DNA from: CAZELM01 sp964512995 | Lineage (GTDB): Bacteria; CSSED10-310 | Direction of reading: 5' to 3' | DNA length: 64,000 bases | Assembly: GCA_964512995.1 (NCBI GenBank) | Contig: CAZELM010000026.1 | Span: forward strand, 5,599-69,598 | Shown here: one piece after another, positions 56,802 through 64,000 of the stretch | Numbering within the stretch: position 1 is the first letter of the stretch | Layout of the letters: each line of letters begins with the position of its first letter | Made by a program: the position numbers and the translations under genes | The notes under the pieces: model-generated | The model's input: only the letters and a program-made list of their open reading frames with translations | Told to the model about the DNA's origin: nothing | Database searches by the model: none

Positions 56802-58121
56802 GTGGGATTTGAGATTGATCGACTTGGAACCGCAGAAAAGCCATCTCCATTGGGTTTATCACGAGTCAGTGATGACAAAATCGGGAATTTCATTCAGGAT
56901 GATGCCAAAATCGTGGTGAATCACGATATCAAGTATTGGAAAGAGTGTCTGACATGTGGGCATGAACCTTCATTTTTTGAATTGGCCGGACCCCGGGAGA
57001 GTGTCTTTTTTGATCCCGCTGAGACAAAGGCGGCCATTGTTACATGTGGCGGATTATGTCCGGGTTTGAATGATGTCATTCGAGCACTGGTCATGCAACT
57101 CCATTATCACTACCATGTTCAGGAAATTCTGGGCGTTCGATACGGGTATCGCGGCATGACCGTCCGCCAGGGGGGTACTTCTATTCCACTCACACCGGAT
57201 ATCGTCGCCAAAATCCACACTGAAGGCGGCAGCTTCCTGGGATCATCCCGCGGTCCGCAATCCGAAGTCGAGATGGTTGATTTTCTTCAGCGGCGCGAGA
57301 TCAACATGCTGTTTATTATCGGTGGAGATGGAACGTTGCGTGGTGCATTGAAACTGGTTGAAGAATGCAGGCAGAGACAACTTCCGGTTTCGATCATCGG
57401 AATTCCCAAGACCATCGACAATGATATTGCTTATATCGATCGGAGTTTTGGTTTCTCGACGGCATTCACAAAAGCGAAAGAGATCATCAGTTGCGCTCAT
57501 GTTGAAGCACATGGCGCTTACAATGGGATCGGCCTTGTGAAACTCATGGGTCGGTATTCGGGGTATATCGCAGCCAGAGCTGCATTGGCCAGTGGCGAAG
57601 CCAATTTTGTTCTCATTCCAGAAGTTCCGTTCGAGTTATCCGGACCAAATGGATTTCTCGCACATCTCGAAAAACGGATCCTGAATCGCCGCCATGCTGT
57701 GATTGTGGTGGCGGAAGGAGCCGGCCAGGAACTGATCGAGAATAAAACCGTTCAGGTGGACGAATCGGGTAATCCATTGCTGATGGATATCGGTTCTTTT
57801 CTCAAAAATGAGATCACCACATATTTCAAAGCCCGTAATATCAATATCCATATGAGATATTTCGATCCGAGTTACATCATTCGATCGACACCGGCGAATG
57901 CGGAGGATAACATATACTGCATCGAGTTGGCTCAGCATGCCGTGCATGCCGCCTTTTCCGGACGGACCGGTATGATTGTCGGCAATCATCATTATCATTT
58001 CGTTCATATTCCGATGAGTGCCGCGGTGTCCTTCCGGAAAAAACTTGATCCCGAAGGATCGGAGTGGCTGACTGTGGTTGAAAGCACGGGACAACCCAAA
58101 CTCATGATCAACCAGCTCTGA
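56802..58121 (+). CDS. 6-phosphofructokinase, long-chain type
   Basis: The 439-residue PFK starts at a GTG with GGAGG 9 bases upstream. Motifs: CGGLCPGLNDVIR, GVRYGYRGM, GGDGTLRGA near residue 170, IPKTIDNDI near 205, and KLMGRYSGYIA. Gly in GGDGT (Asp in PPi enzymes) points to ATP as donor. The Lys in PKTIDND is typical of PPi-type ancestry, as in the Trypanosoma/plant-like ATP-PFK branch. The N-terminal 60 residues and the length also fit this long group. It acts in glycolysis. Confidence 0.9.
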   Translation: MGFEIDRLGTAEKPSPLGLSRVSDDKIGNFIQDDAKIVVNHDIKYWKECLTCGHEPSFFELAGPRESVFFDPAETKAAIVTCGGLCPGLNDVIRALVMQLHYHYHVQEILGVRYGYRGMTVRQGGTSIPLTPDIVAKIHTEGGSFLGSSRGPQSEVEMVDFLQRREINMLFIIGGDGTLRGALKLVEECRQRQLPVSIIGIPKTIDNDIAYIDRSFGFSTAFTKAKEIISCAHVEAHGAYNGIGLVKLMGRYSGYIAARAALASGEANFVLIPEVPFELSGPNGFLAHLEKRILNRRHAVIVVAEGAGQELIENKTVQVDESGNPLLMDIGSFLKNEITTYFKARNINIHMRYFDPSYIIRSTPANAEDNIYCIELAQHAVHAAFSGRTGMIVGNHHYHFVHIPMSAAVSFRKKLDPEGSEWLTVVESTGQPKLMINQL

Positions 58122-58180
58122 TCCCGTCGCTCTTGCCAGAGCAAACCCACATCACTGCGACTATCTCATAGCCACAGAAG

Positions 58181-58211
58181 GTCTCACGCGAAGACACGAA
58201 AACCACGAAGA
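58181..58211. repeat. Dispersed intergenic repeat fragment
   Basis: GTCTCACGCGAAGACACGAA followed by AACCACGAAG resembles a short motif that recurs between genes in many bacterial genomes. Only one copy is seen here, between pfk and the TRAP operon. Confidence 0.4.
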
Positions 58212-58248
58212 GAACAGCATAAACGCTGCGAACGATTTCACGAAAGCG

Positions 58249-59505
58249 CTACTCCAGCATGAATAATGACAAGGACGGCCAGTATGTGACGATGATCAAT
58301 GAAACAAGCATCATGAGCAGAAAGGGGATCGACGCCCAGTACAGATCGATCACTGGTTTTTTGAATCTCAGACTCGAAATGAACAGGTTCAGACCGACCG
58401 GTGGCGTCAGATAACCGATATTGAGATTGGTCAGGAAAATGATGCCCAGATGAACCGGATGAATCCCGTAGTTTGCGGCAATCGGGATGATGAGCGGTAC
58501 GACTACCACGAGTGCCGAAAAAATATCCAGCATGCACCCCACAATCAAAAGGAAAATGTTGAGCAGTATCAGAAATGCGAGCCGGCTGTCGATGTGAACC
58601 CGGATCGAATCCAGAATTTTCATGGGGACTTCGGCATCGAGCAGATAATTGGTATACGCGAGCGAACACCCCATGATGATCAGGATCCCGCCAACCAGGA
58701 TCATGCTCCGCCGCATCAAATCCGGAATCTGGCTCCATGCGATCTCCCGGTGGATAACAACTTCGATGAGAATCACCACAAATGCGGTCAGTGCAGCCGC
58801 TTCACTGACGGCAATCTTGCCCGAATAGATGCTCCCCAATATCAAAAAAGGCAATGGAATCTCAAGTTTTGCATTCCAGAGTGCTGTTTTGAGTTTCTGA
58901 AAAGAGAAGGGAACTTTCAATACCTTGTGTCTGACAGCGTACCAGGCGCTGAAAATGGTCATCAACACGATCATGAGGAGCCCTGGGAACAACCCCGCTA
59001 AAAACAGCTCATCCACCGACGTGCCTGCCACAACACCATACAGAATCATCGGGAGACTGGGTGGGAACAGCAATCCCAGACTCCCGGAGGCTGTGATCAG
59101 ACCGAGTGAAAATTTTTCGGGATATTTCTCTTCCAGCAACGCCGGCAGCAGAAGCCCCCCCAGCGCGATGATCGTTACTCCCGATGCCCCCGTCAACGCG
59201 GTGAACAATGCACACACACTAATACAGATAGCTGCCAGACCGGCTGGCATCCAGCCGAACGATGCCTGGGAAAGCCGCAACAGGCGGGTCGGAGCACCAC
59301 TTTGTGCCAGGATGTATCCCGATAGCGTGAACAGAGGGATGGGAAGCAACATGGGCATGTTCGCCAGACGATACATTTCAATGGCTGTCAAGGTGATATC
59401 ATATCCCGCGCGGTGGAACTGAAAAAGCGCATTCGCCGATATGATGATAAACAAAGGCGCTCCCAGAAAAGCGAGAATCGTCGTGATGATGCCGATGATG
59501 ATCAC
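58249..59505 (-). CDS. dctM: TRAP transporter large permease (DctM/TatM type)
   Basis: The 418-residue integral membrane protein has about 12 hydrophobic helices. Family marks are IPLFTLSGYIL, ALTGASGVTIIALGGLLLPALLE, GSLGLLFPPSLPMILYG, the second half GCMLDIFSAL and TPPVGLNLFISS. It imports a substrate using a sodium gradient together with the small permease and binding protein. GTG at 59505 overlaps the dctQ stop. It is the last gene of the tatT-dctP-dctQ-dctM unit. Confidence 0.94.
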   Translation of the reverse strand: MIIIGIITTILAFLGAPLFIIISANALFQFHRAGYDITLTAIEMYRLANMPMLLPIPLFTLSGYILAQSGAPTRLLRLSQASFGWMPAGLAAICISVCALFTALTGASGVTIIALGGLLLPALLEEKYPEKFSLGLITASGSLGLLFPPSLPMILYGVVAGTSVDELFLAGLFPGLLMIVLMTIFSAWYAVRHKVLKVPFSFQKLKTALWNAKLEIPLPFLILGSIYSGKIAVSEAAALTAFVVILIEVVIHREIAWSQIPDLMRRSMILVGGILIIMGCSLAYTNYLLDAEVPMKILDSIRVHIDSRLAFLILLNIFLLIVGCMLDIFSALVVVVPLIIPIAANYGIHPVHLGIIFLTNLNIGYLTPPVGLNLFISSLRFKKPVIDLYWASIPFLLMMLVSLIIVTYWPSLSLFMLE

Positions 59506-60011
59506 GTCGGGTTTGGATACCTCCCCAAAGACAGCGCATGTTGAATGGAATAGATGAGGAAACGGATGGAAATGATCCCAAATGCGATGGGTATGATCAA
59601 CTGAATGATCCAGAGAGGCATCAGGGAGTTGAACTGGGTCCCGATGTGAGCCTCTTCAATGACAAATTTTGATCCTGCCCAGGCAAGAAGCGCGCAAATG
59701 ATGGAGGAGAACAGGTTTACGATGGCTTGAGAACCATGTTTGACTCGTTCCGGCATAAACCGTGAAACGATATCGATGGTGATGTGTTCATTTTCCCGCG
59801 TGGCCATCGCAGCTCCCAGCAACCCCAGCCATAAAACGAGATGATAAATAACCGGGTCCGCCCAGGAGAACCCCCAGCCAAAAAAGAGCCTTCCCGCGAT
59901 CTGGATGAACGCCAGAAGAATCAGCACACTGAAAAGAATACACAGAACCGCATTCTCCAGATGATGGACGATCCGTATGAGACTGGAATGGGGGGAGGGT
60001 GAATCAGGCAT
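59502..60011 (-). CDS. dctQ: TRAP transporter small permease (DctQ/TatQ type)
   Basis: The 169-residue protein has four hydrophobic helices. It carries the DctQ features GWGFSWADPVIYHLVLWLG, ATRENEHITIDIVSRF and a C-terminal helix, with the normal length. The start ATG overlaps the dctP stop, and the stop overlaps dctM, so the three are coupled. It is the membrane partner that links the binding protein and the large permease. Confidence 0.93.
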   Translation of the reverse strand: MPDSPSPHSSLIRIVHHLENAVLCILFSVLILLAFIQIAGRLFFGWGFSWADPVIYHLVLWLGLLGAAMATRENEHITIDIVSRFMPERVKHGSQAIVNLFSSIICALLAWAGSKFVIEEAHIGTQFNSLMPLWIIQLIIPIAFGIISIRFLIYSIQHALSLGRYPNPT

Positions 60012-61041
60012 CTTTATCCGGTGATTCTTTTTCTCTGAAATCCCGGATGATCGTCAGGATTCGCTGCGTGAATTCCGGTGAAACCACTTTCCCGACCAGT
60101 TGATCCCGAGCGCTGCTCGAAATCTGGTGGATTTTTTCGGTCAATGCACCATTGGGTGGAATGATCTGAACGCCCTTTTGCGTAATGATGTCCCGGGCGT
60201 GGAGATCTTCCTGCCGGATACGGGCTGTTATCTCCTTCATATATTTATCCACGGTTGCCTGAACGACTGGCTTCATATCATCCGGAACGCGGCTCCAGGA
60301 CCGGTTGTCCAGCAAAAATGCACCAAAGGAGTATGTCAGGGGATAATCGGTCATGAAATTCACTTTCGTGAACCACTGCAACGCGAGAATTCCGGTGGGA
60401 GTGTTAAAGACTGTGTCCAATAATCCCGTTTGCAGTGCTGTCATGACATCACCGATCCCGACTGAAACAGGAGTCACTTCTGCGGAGTGATACAGTGTCG
60501 ACATGATGATATCACCCTGCCACAACCACGGCTTCATCCTCTGAAGGTCGGCGGGCTCCGAGATTTTGTTGCGGTTGAACATATACGTGAATCCATTACC
60601 CGCGATTCCAAGGGACTGAAATCCGGCTTTTTGGAAAGCATTCGACAGATCGGCCCCCATTTCATGGATCAGATGATCGACTTCATCGGAATTATTGAAA
60701 AGATCGGGCATGACCAATGCCTGAAAATCTTCGTAGATCTTGCAGAGGGCATTGCTTGTGAAGCAGGATCCATCCAGTTGCCCGACACGGATTTTTCGCA
60801 TGACAACATCGTCATCGCCCATGATGCCGCCGGGATATACTTTGAATTTGACACGACCACTGGTCAGTTGATCGAGTTCGGCATTCATGGCTTTGAATTG
60901 TTCCACCCAGACACTCCCCTCTGGAGCGAGCGTCGCGATTTTGAGCACACAGGAATCCTGCTGAGCATGAATCGATATCACTCCCACAATCACTGCGATC
61001 ATGGAAACCCATATCCACGCTCTTTTCCATATAGCTTTCAT
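60004..61041 (-). CDS. dctP: TRAP transporter substrate-binding protein (DctP/TatP type)
   Basis: The start is the ATG at 61041 with GGGAGG 6 bases upstream, giving 345 residues with a Sec signal (MKAIWKRAWIWVSM...VISIHAQ). The DctP fold is clear: LKIATLAPEGSVWVEQF, KVYPGGIMGDDDVVMRKIRVGQLD, and the central strand GIAGNGFTYMFNRN. MKPWLWQGDIIMSTLY contains a Trp where most DctP proteins have the carboxylate-binding Arg of their RxxxxP-like motif. Together with tatT upstream (10-base gap) this fits the TatP branch. The substrate is unknown. Confidence 0.9.
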   Translation of the reverse strand: MKAIWKRAWIWVSMIAVIVGVISIHAQQDSCVLKIATLAPEGSVWVEQFKAMNAELDQLTSGRVKFKVYPGGIMGDDDVVMRKIRVGQLDGSCFTSNALCKIYEDFQALVMPDLFNNSDEVDHLIHEMGADLSNAFQKAGFQSLGIAGNGFTYMFNRNKISEPADLQRMKPWLWQGDIIMSTLYHSAEVTPVSVGIGDVMTALQTGLLDTVFNTPTGILALQWFTKVNFMTDYPLTYSFGAFLLDNRSWSRVPDDMKPVVQATVDKYMKEITARIRQEDLHARDIITQKGVQIIPPNGALTEKIHQISSSARDQLVGKVVSPEFTQRILTIIRDFREKESPDKDA

Positions 61042-61051
61042 CAGATCCTCC

Positions 61052-61915
61052 CTAGAAATAGTCATCGATTGATTCGAGCAATGTTCTGGCCTGCTGTCTG
61101 GCCATCGCATTCAGCAGGTTGAGTTCCGGATTCACCGGATCCGGTGCGCTCGTAACCGCACGTAATGTGATCTCATACAACTCCCGGTCAAACATCGCCC
61201 GGGCGTAATATCTGGCAAAAAGCACTTTGGGCATCAGTGCATCGGGTCCCGCCATCTGAATCGCTTTTTGGAAATGGGTCAGTGACCGGTCCAGGTCACC
61301 ACCCATCGCCGGCGGTCGGATAGCGTGGTAAAGTCCGAAAAACAGATGAACGGAACCGTTCTGATAGGTTTCGTCGAGCTTCAGAACGGTTTCCATGATC
61401 CGGACAACGACCGGCAGATCCGCGAGACCGGATAATTTGTCCGGGTGAGCGATGATCCAGCCGCTCCACGCATTGGCGAGCCAGAACAGGTTTGGCACAT
61501 CATCTGCTGAACACGATGCCAGCAGGCGTTCCCATCGATCGAGTGGTGCCGTCTTCGCTCCGGAAAAATGATATTGGGTTTTAAAAAGCCGAAATCCGTA
61601 ATCCATCGCCGCCTGGAAGTCAGTAAAGGCCCGTTCCGGATCGGAATCCATCAGAAATGCCGTGGTATAGGCGGTATAGGCCTGGAGACCGAGAAACAAT
61701 AACCGTTCATCATCCGGATTCTGATGGATCAAGGCATCGATAAACAGGAGAAAAGATGCGCTTCCATTCCGGGCGATGTCCGGATCACGCTGTTGGTATA
61801 GCGCCTGCGAGAGACTCCCAAACGCTTTGGATGCCGTGTGACGCATGATCCGGGTTCCTGAACAGCCGGATATCAGCACTGCCAATAACAACACGATCCA
61901 CTTTCGACCCGTCAT
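61052..61915 (-). CDS. TRAP-associated TPR lipoprotein TatT
   Basis: The 287-residue lipoprotein (lipobox LISGC, Cys18) is all-helical, with paired repeats. SASFLLFIDALIHQNPDDERLLFLG and YTAYTTAFLMDSDPERAF near the N-terminus, and HLFFGLYHAIRPPAMGGDLDRS and ALMPKVLFARYYA near the C-terminus, match the TRAP-associated T component (TatT, TP0956 in Treponema pallidum). That protein forms a trimer and binds the TatP protein. Here tatT lies directly before dctP, dctQ and dctM, as in the spirochaete locus. Confidence 0.88.
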   Translation of the reverse strand: MTGRKWIVLLLAVLISGCSGTRIMRHTASKAFGSLSQALYQQRDPDIARNGSASFLLFIDALIHQNPDDERLLFLGLQAYTAYTTAFLMDSDPERAFTDFQAAMDYGFRLFKTQYHFSGAKTAPLDRWERLLASCSADDVPNLFWLANAWSGWIIAHPDKLSGLADLPVVVRIMETVLKLDETYQNGSVHLFFGLYHAIRPPAMGGDLDRSLTHFQKAIQMAGPDALMPKVLFARYYARAMFDRELYEITLRAVTSAPDPVNPELNLLNAMARQQARTLLESIDDYF

Positions 61916-61943
61916 CCTGAATCACTCCATTCATCGACCTGCT

Positions 61944-63569
61944 TTACAGATATGTCAGTAGCTGGTCTTTATCTTTTGAAATCGTGTGGTTTGGTTTTGA
62001 AAATTCGTTCATTACGGGAGCGAGAATGCGCTGGACATCCTGATCGGACAACTCCTCAGCGGCATCGAGAATCCGATGGGTTTTGACCACTGAGAGTTCG
62101 AGGGTGTCCGCGATGAAGCACCGGGCGGCAATCGTGATTCTGGATATATTAGAACCGGTTTCGGTGAGTCGCGACACTTTCCGCACCAGAGCCGTACAGA
62201 CCTCGATCTGCGTGATCAAGTCCGCGAGTTCGAACATGATATGCTGTGACCGTGTGAGTTTCTTCTGGTGGATCAACTGGATCAGGTCGTTCAAAGCACG
62301 AATGCAGACACCGAAACCCGCAAGTGGAAGAGCCGTCAGGCGGCCTTCCATCCCGTGCATTTCCTGAGCGATTCCTGCGTAATACGCTCCTTTGGACTTG
62401 ATCGTTGCTTTCCATCGGAAGGTGCTGATGATCATCTGCTGAATTTCGGAGGTCCCTTCGTAGATGGTTGTGATTTTGGCATCCCGCCGGATTTTTTCGA
62501 TGCCATATTCCGTGATGTACCCGTATCCACCCAGAGCCTGAACGCCGTCATCGGCGCACCGGGTGCCAGCTTCCGACGCGAAATATTTGGCGATGGAGCC
62601 TTCCACCTGGAGATCTTTTTCGCCGGAATCGAGGCGTTCCGCCACTTCCTCAATATAGGCTCGGGCCGCTTCCAGCCGAACGATATGGGGAATGATGAAT
62701 TTATGCGTATACCCTTGCTTCTCGAACAGGGGCGTCCCGAACTGGATGCGTTGTCTGGCGTATGGGATGACTTTCTCTAGCGTGGCTATGCCGGCACCCA
62801 GACCGAATGCCGCGACCATCAGGCGGGTGTATCCGAATACTTCGTTTGCCTGCTGTAATCCCTTGCCGGGGACGCCACCGACGAGATTTTCGATGGGAAC
62901 AATGACATCGTCCAGTGTCAGGGGAGCGGTATTGGAGCACCGGATGCCGTGCTTGACTTCGGGTTTGCCTGCTTTCAGCCCGGGGGTGTTCCGTTCGATT
63001 ATGAAGAACGTGGGTCCTTCGGGAGTTTGGGCCAGGACCGTTAAAAAATCAGCCACTCCGCCATTGGAGATGAATTGTTTGGAGCCATTGATGCGATAGG
63101 ATTTGATGGCTCCGGTTTCATCCGGAACCGGTTCGGCTGTTGTTTTGAGATTTGACAGATTGCTGCCGGCTTCGGGTTCTGTGACTGCATATGCTACGAT
63201 ATTTCCCTCTTCGGCGATTTTTCCCAGCCATTTCTGTTTTTGTTCGGGAGTGCCGCCGACCAGAATCGGGTCCGCTCCCAGATGTATTGCGAGAAAGGCG
63301 GTCGAGATTCCGAGACAGATCTTGCTGAGAGCTTCGGAAACAGCGGCGATATCCCGTGCGCCTCCTGACATCCCGCCATACTCCTCGGGTATGAAGAGCA
63401 ACTGCAATCCGACATTGGGACCGAGCAGTTCCCGCACGATATCTTCCGGAAATGCTTCGGTTTCATCGAGTTCGCGGATGCGATCCGGAGTCATGAGGCG
63501 TTGCTGCAATTTCGCGATCAACTTCAGAGTCATCTGTCTTTCGTCTAATGGTAATCCTGCCAATGTCAC
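61944..63569 (-). CDS. Acyl-CoA dehydrogenase, large type
   Basis: This 541-residue flavoprotein starts at GTG 63569, with GGGAGG 8 bases upstream. Visible are the N-terminal helical domain, VTEPEAGSNLSNLKTTA (flavin/substrate loop), GSKQFISNGGVADFL, QRIQFGTPLF and GGYGYITEYGIEK. IYEGTSEIQQ at about residue 370 contains the catalytic Glu of short-/medium-chain-type enzymes. The last 150 residues form an extra helical domain, as in larger acyl-CoA dehydrogenases. It oxidises an acyl-CoA at C2-C3. It lies 28 bases before tatT, perhaps sharing its transcript. Confidence 0.93.
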   Translation of the reverse strand: MTLAGLPLDERQMTLKLIAKLQQRLMTPDRIRELDETEAFPEDIVRELLGPNVGLQLLFIPEEYGGMSGGARDIAAVSEALSKICLGISTAFLAIHLGADPILVGGTPEQKQKWLGKIAEEGNIVAYAVTEPEAGSNLSNLKTTAEPVPDETGAIKSYRINGSKQFISNGGVADFLTVLAQTPEGPTFFIIERNTPGLKAGKPEVKHGIRCSNTAPLTLDDVIVPIENLVGGVPGKGLQQANEVFGYTRLMVAAFGLGAGIATLEKVIPYARQRIQFGTPLFEKQGYTHKFIIPHIVRLEAARAYIEEVAERLDSGEKDLQVEGSIAKYFASEAGTRCADDGVQALGGYGYITEYGIEKIRRDAKITTIYEGTSEIQQMIISTFRWKATIKSKGAYYAGIAQEMHGMEGRLTALPLAGFGVCIRALNDLIQLIHQKKLTRSQHIMFELADLITQIEVCTALVRKVSRLTETGSNISRITIAARCFIADTLELSVVKTHRILDAAEELSDQDVQRILAPVMNEFSKPNHTISKDKDQLLTYL

Positions 63570-64000
63570 TGGTCATCCTCCCTGTATTTTCATTGCGAAA
63601 AACGGTTGACGCTTTCCCGCCGGCTGTCAAAAGATACACAAGCGCATCGAGTGAATCAAATCTATTTTCAATGATCCTGGATAGTGAGCAGCAACGGATG
63701 GTTTCGTTGATCGGAATGGGAAAGGGGCTGTCAATGTGTGAGCAGGCGTGCATCTGACAGAAGTCTGTCATGCAGGCAGGGCAATGGATTTTGCATGCGG
63801 AGCGATGGATTGCTGAGGTTGAATTTCTCGCAATTTCTTGAAGGCGGGTGATATGCGTTCAATAGCGTCCCTGACTTCAATGGCTTGGTTGGATCACCAG
63901 CGGAAGTGTGCATGGGCCGTATGCTGGTCATATTTCCCTCACCCTTTTCCCTCACGCCGCCGGCCAAGTTGGATCAGCAGTGGATGATCGCATAGGCCGT
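63570..64000. other. Non-coding end of window with imperfect repeat
   Basis: No gene is seen in these 431 bases. Two 33-base units, GTTGGATCACCAG... at 63888-63920 and GTTGGATCAGCAG... at 63968-64000, share 26 positions. They look like pieces of a dispersed repeat that may continue past the edge. Confidence 0.55.

Overview
The window is about 64 kb of a draft bacterial genome of moderate GC; a run of exactly 100 N inside a tandem repeat marks a scaffold join. The genes point to a diderm (outer-membrane) bacterium: a BamD-like lipoprotein, an LpoA-like lipoprotein, a class A PBP, a heptose-phosphate-type kinase, a TRAP transporter with a TatT lipoprotein, and several other lipobox proteins. 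The giant Thr-Pro-linked beta-helix protein with dockerin, cohesin-like and C-terminal sorting-tag segments resembles what uncultivated candidate phyla carry. The phylum cannot be fixed from this sequence alone.

Layout. 1-6.3 kb (minus strand): a heterodimeric ABC exporter pair (one partner cut by the window edge), a beta-CASP metallo-beta-lactamase RNA-processing-type protein, a tandem universal-stress-like fusion protein and a small conserved protein. 6.6-7.5 kb (plus): khpA, rpsR and tRNA-Ala(CGC). 7.8-25.6 kb (minus): one giant secreted protein of 5,758 residues made of four ~1,300-residue beta-helix modules joined by Thr-Pro linkers and ending in a dockerin. Its reading frame stops just after a run of ten A. 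The -1 frame then continues into a cohesin-like domain and a C-terminal membrane/sorting tag. 25.6-28.3 kb: a repeat-rich, gene-poor stretch (144-bp tandem duplication, 176-bp direct repeat, 21-bp minisatellite with the N gap) around a YjjG-type HAD phosphatase.

28.3-36 kb: a lipoprotein of the alkaline phosphatase/phosphodiesterase fold, then the heat-shock/ribosome-modification operon hrcA-grpE-dnaK-prmA-rsmE. 36-42 kb: a PfkB/heptose-kinase-like gene, then a class A PBP facing a TPR plus periplasmic-binding-fold lipoprotein that looks like the PBP activator LpoA. 42-47.4 kb: M23 peptidase, secA, a nitrilase-fold protein without its catalytic Cys, and a HAD phosphatase. 47.6-51.8 kb: a DUF4388 protein, a multi-spanning glycosyltransferase-like protein and a sulfatase-fold membrane enzyme. 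51.9-58.1 kb: a degenerate hydroxyacyl-CoA dehydrogenase coupled to ackA, BamD, a GAF-GGDEF protein and a phosphofructokinase. 58.2-63.6 kb (minus): acyl-CoA dehydrogenase, then tatT-dctP-dctQ-dctM.

Most of the window is housekeeping and envelope biology. The parts most worth a second look are the giant protein with its slippery frame junction, the PBP/LpoA-like pair, the nitrilase-fold and dehydrogenase paralogues that have lost catalytic or cofactor residues, and the minisatellite region.
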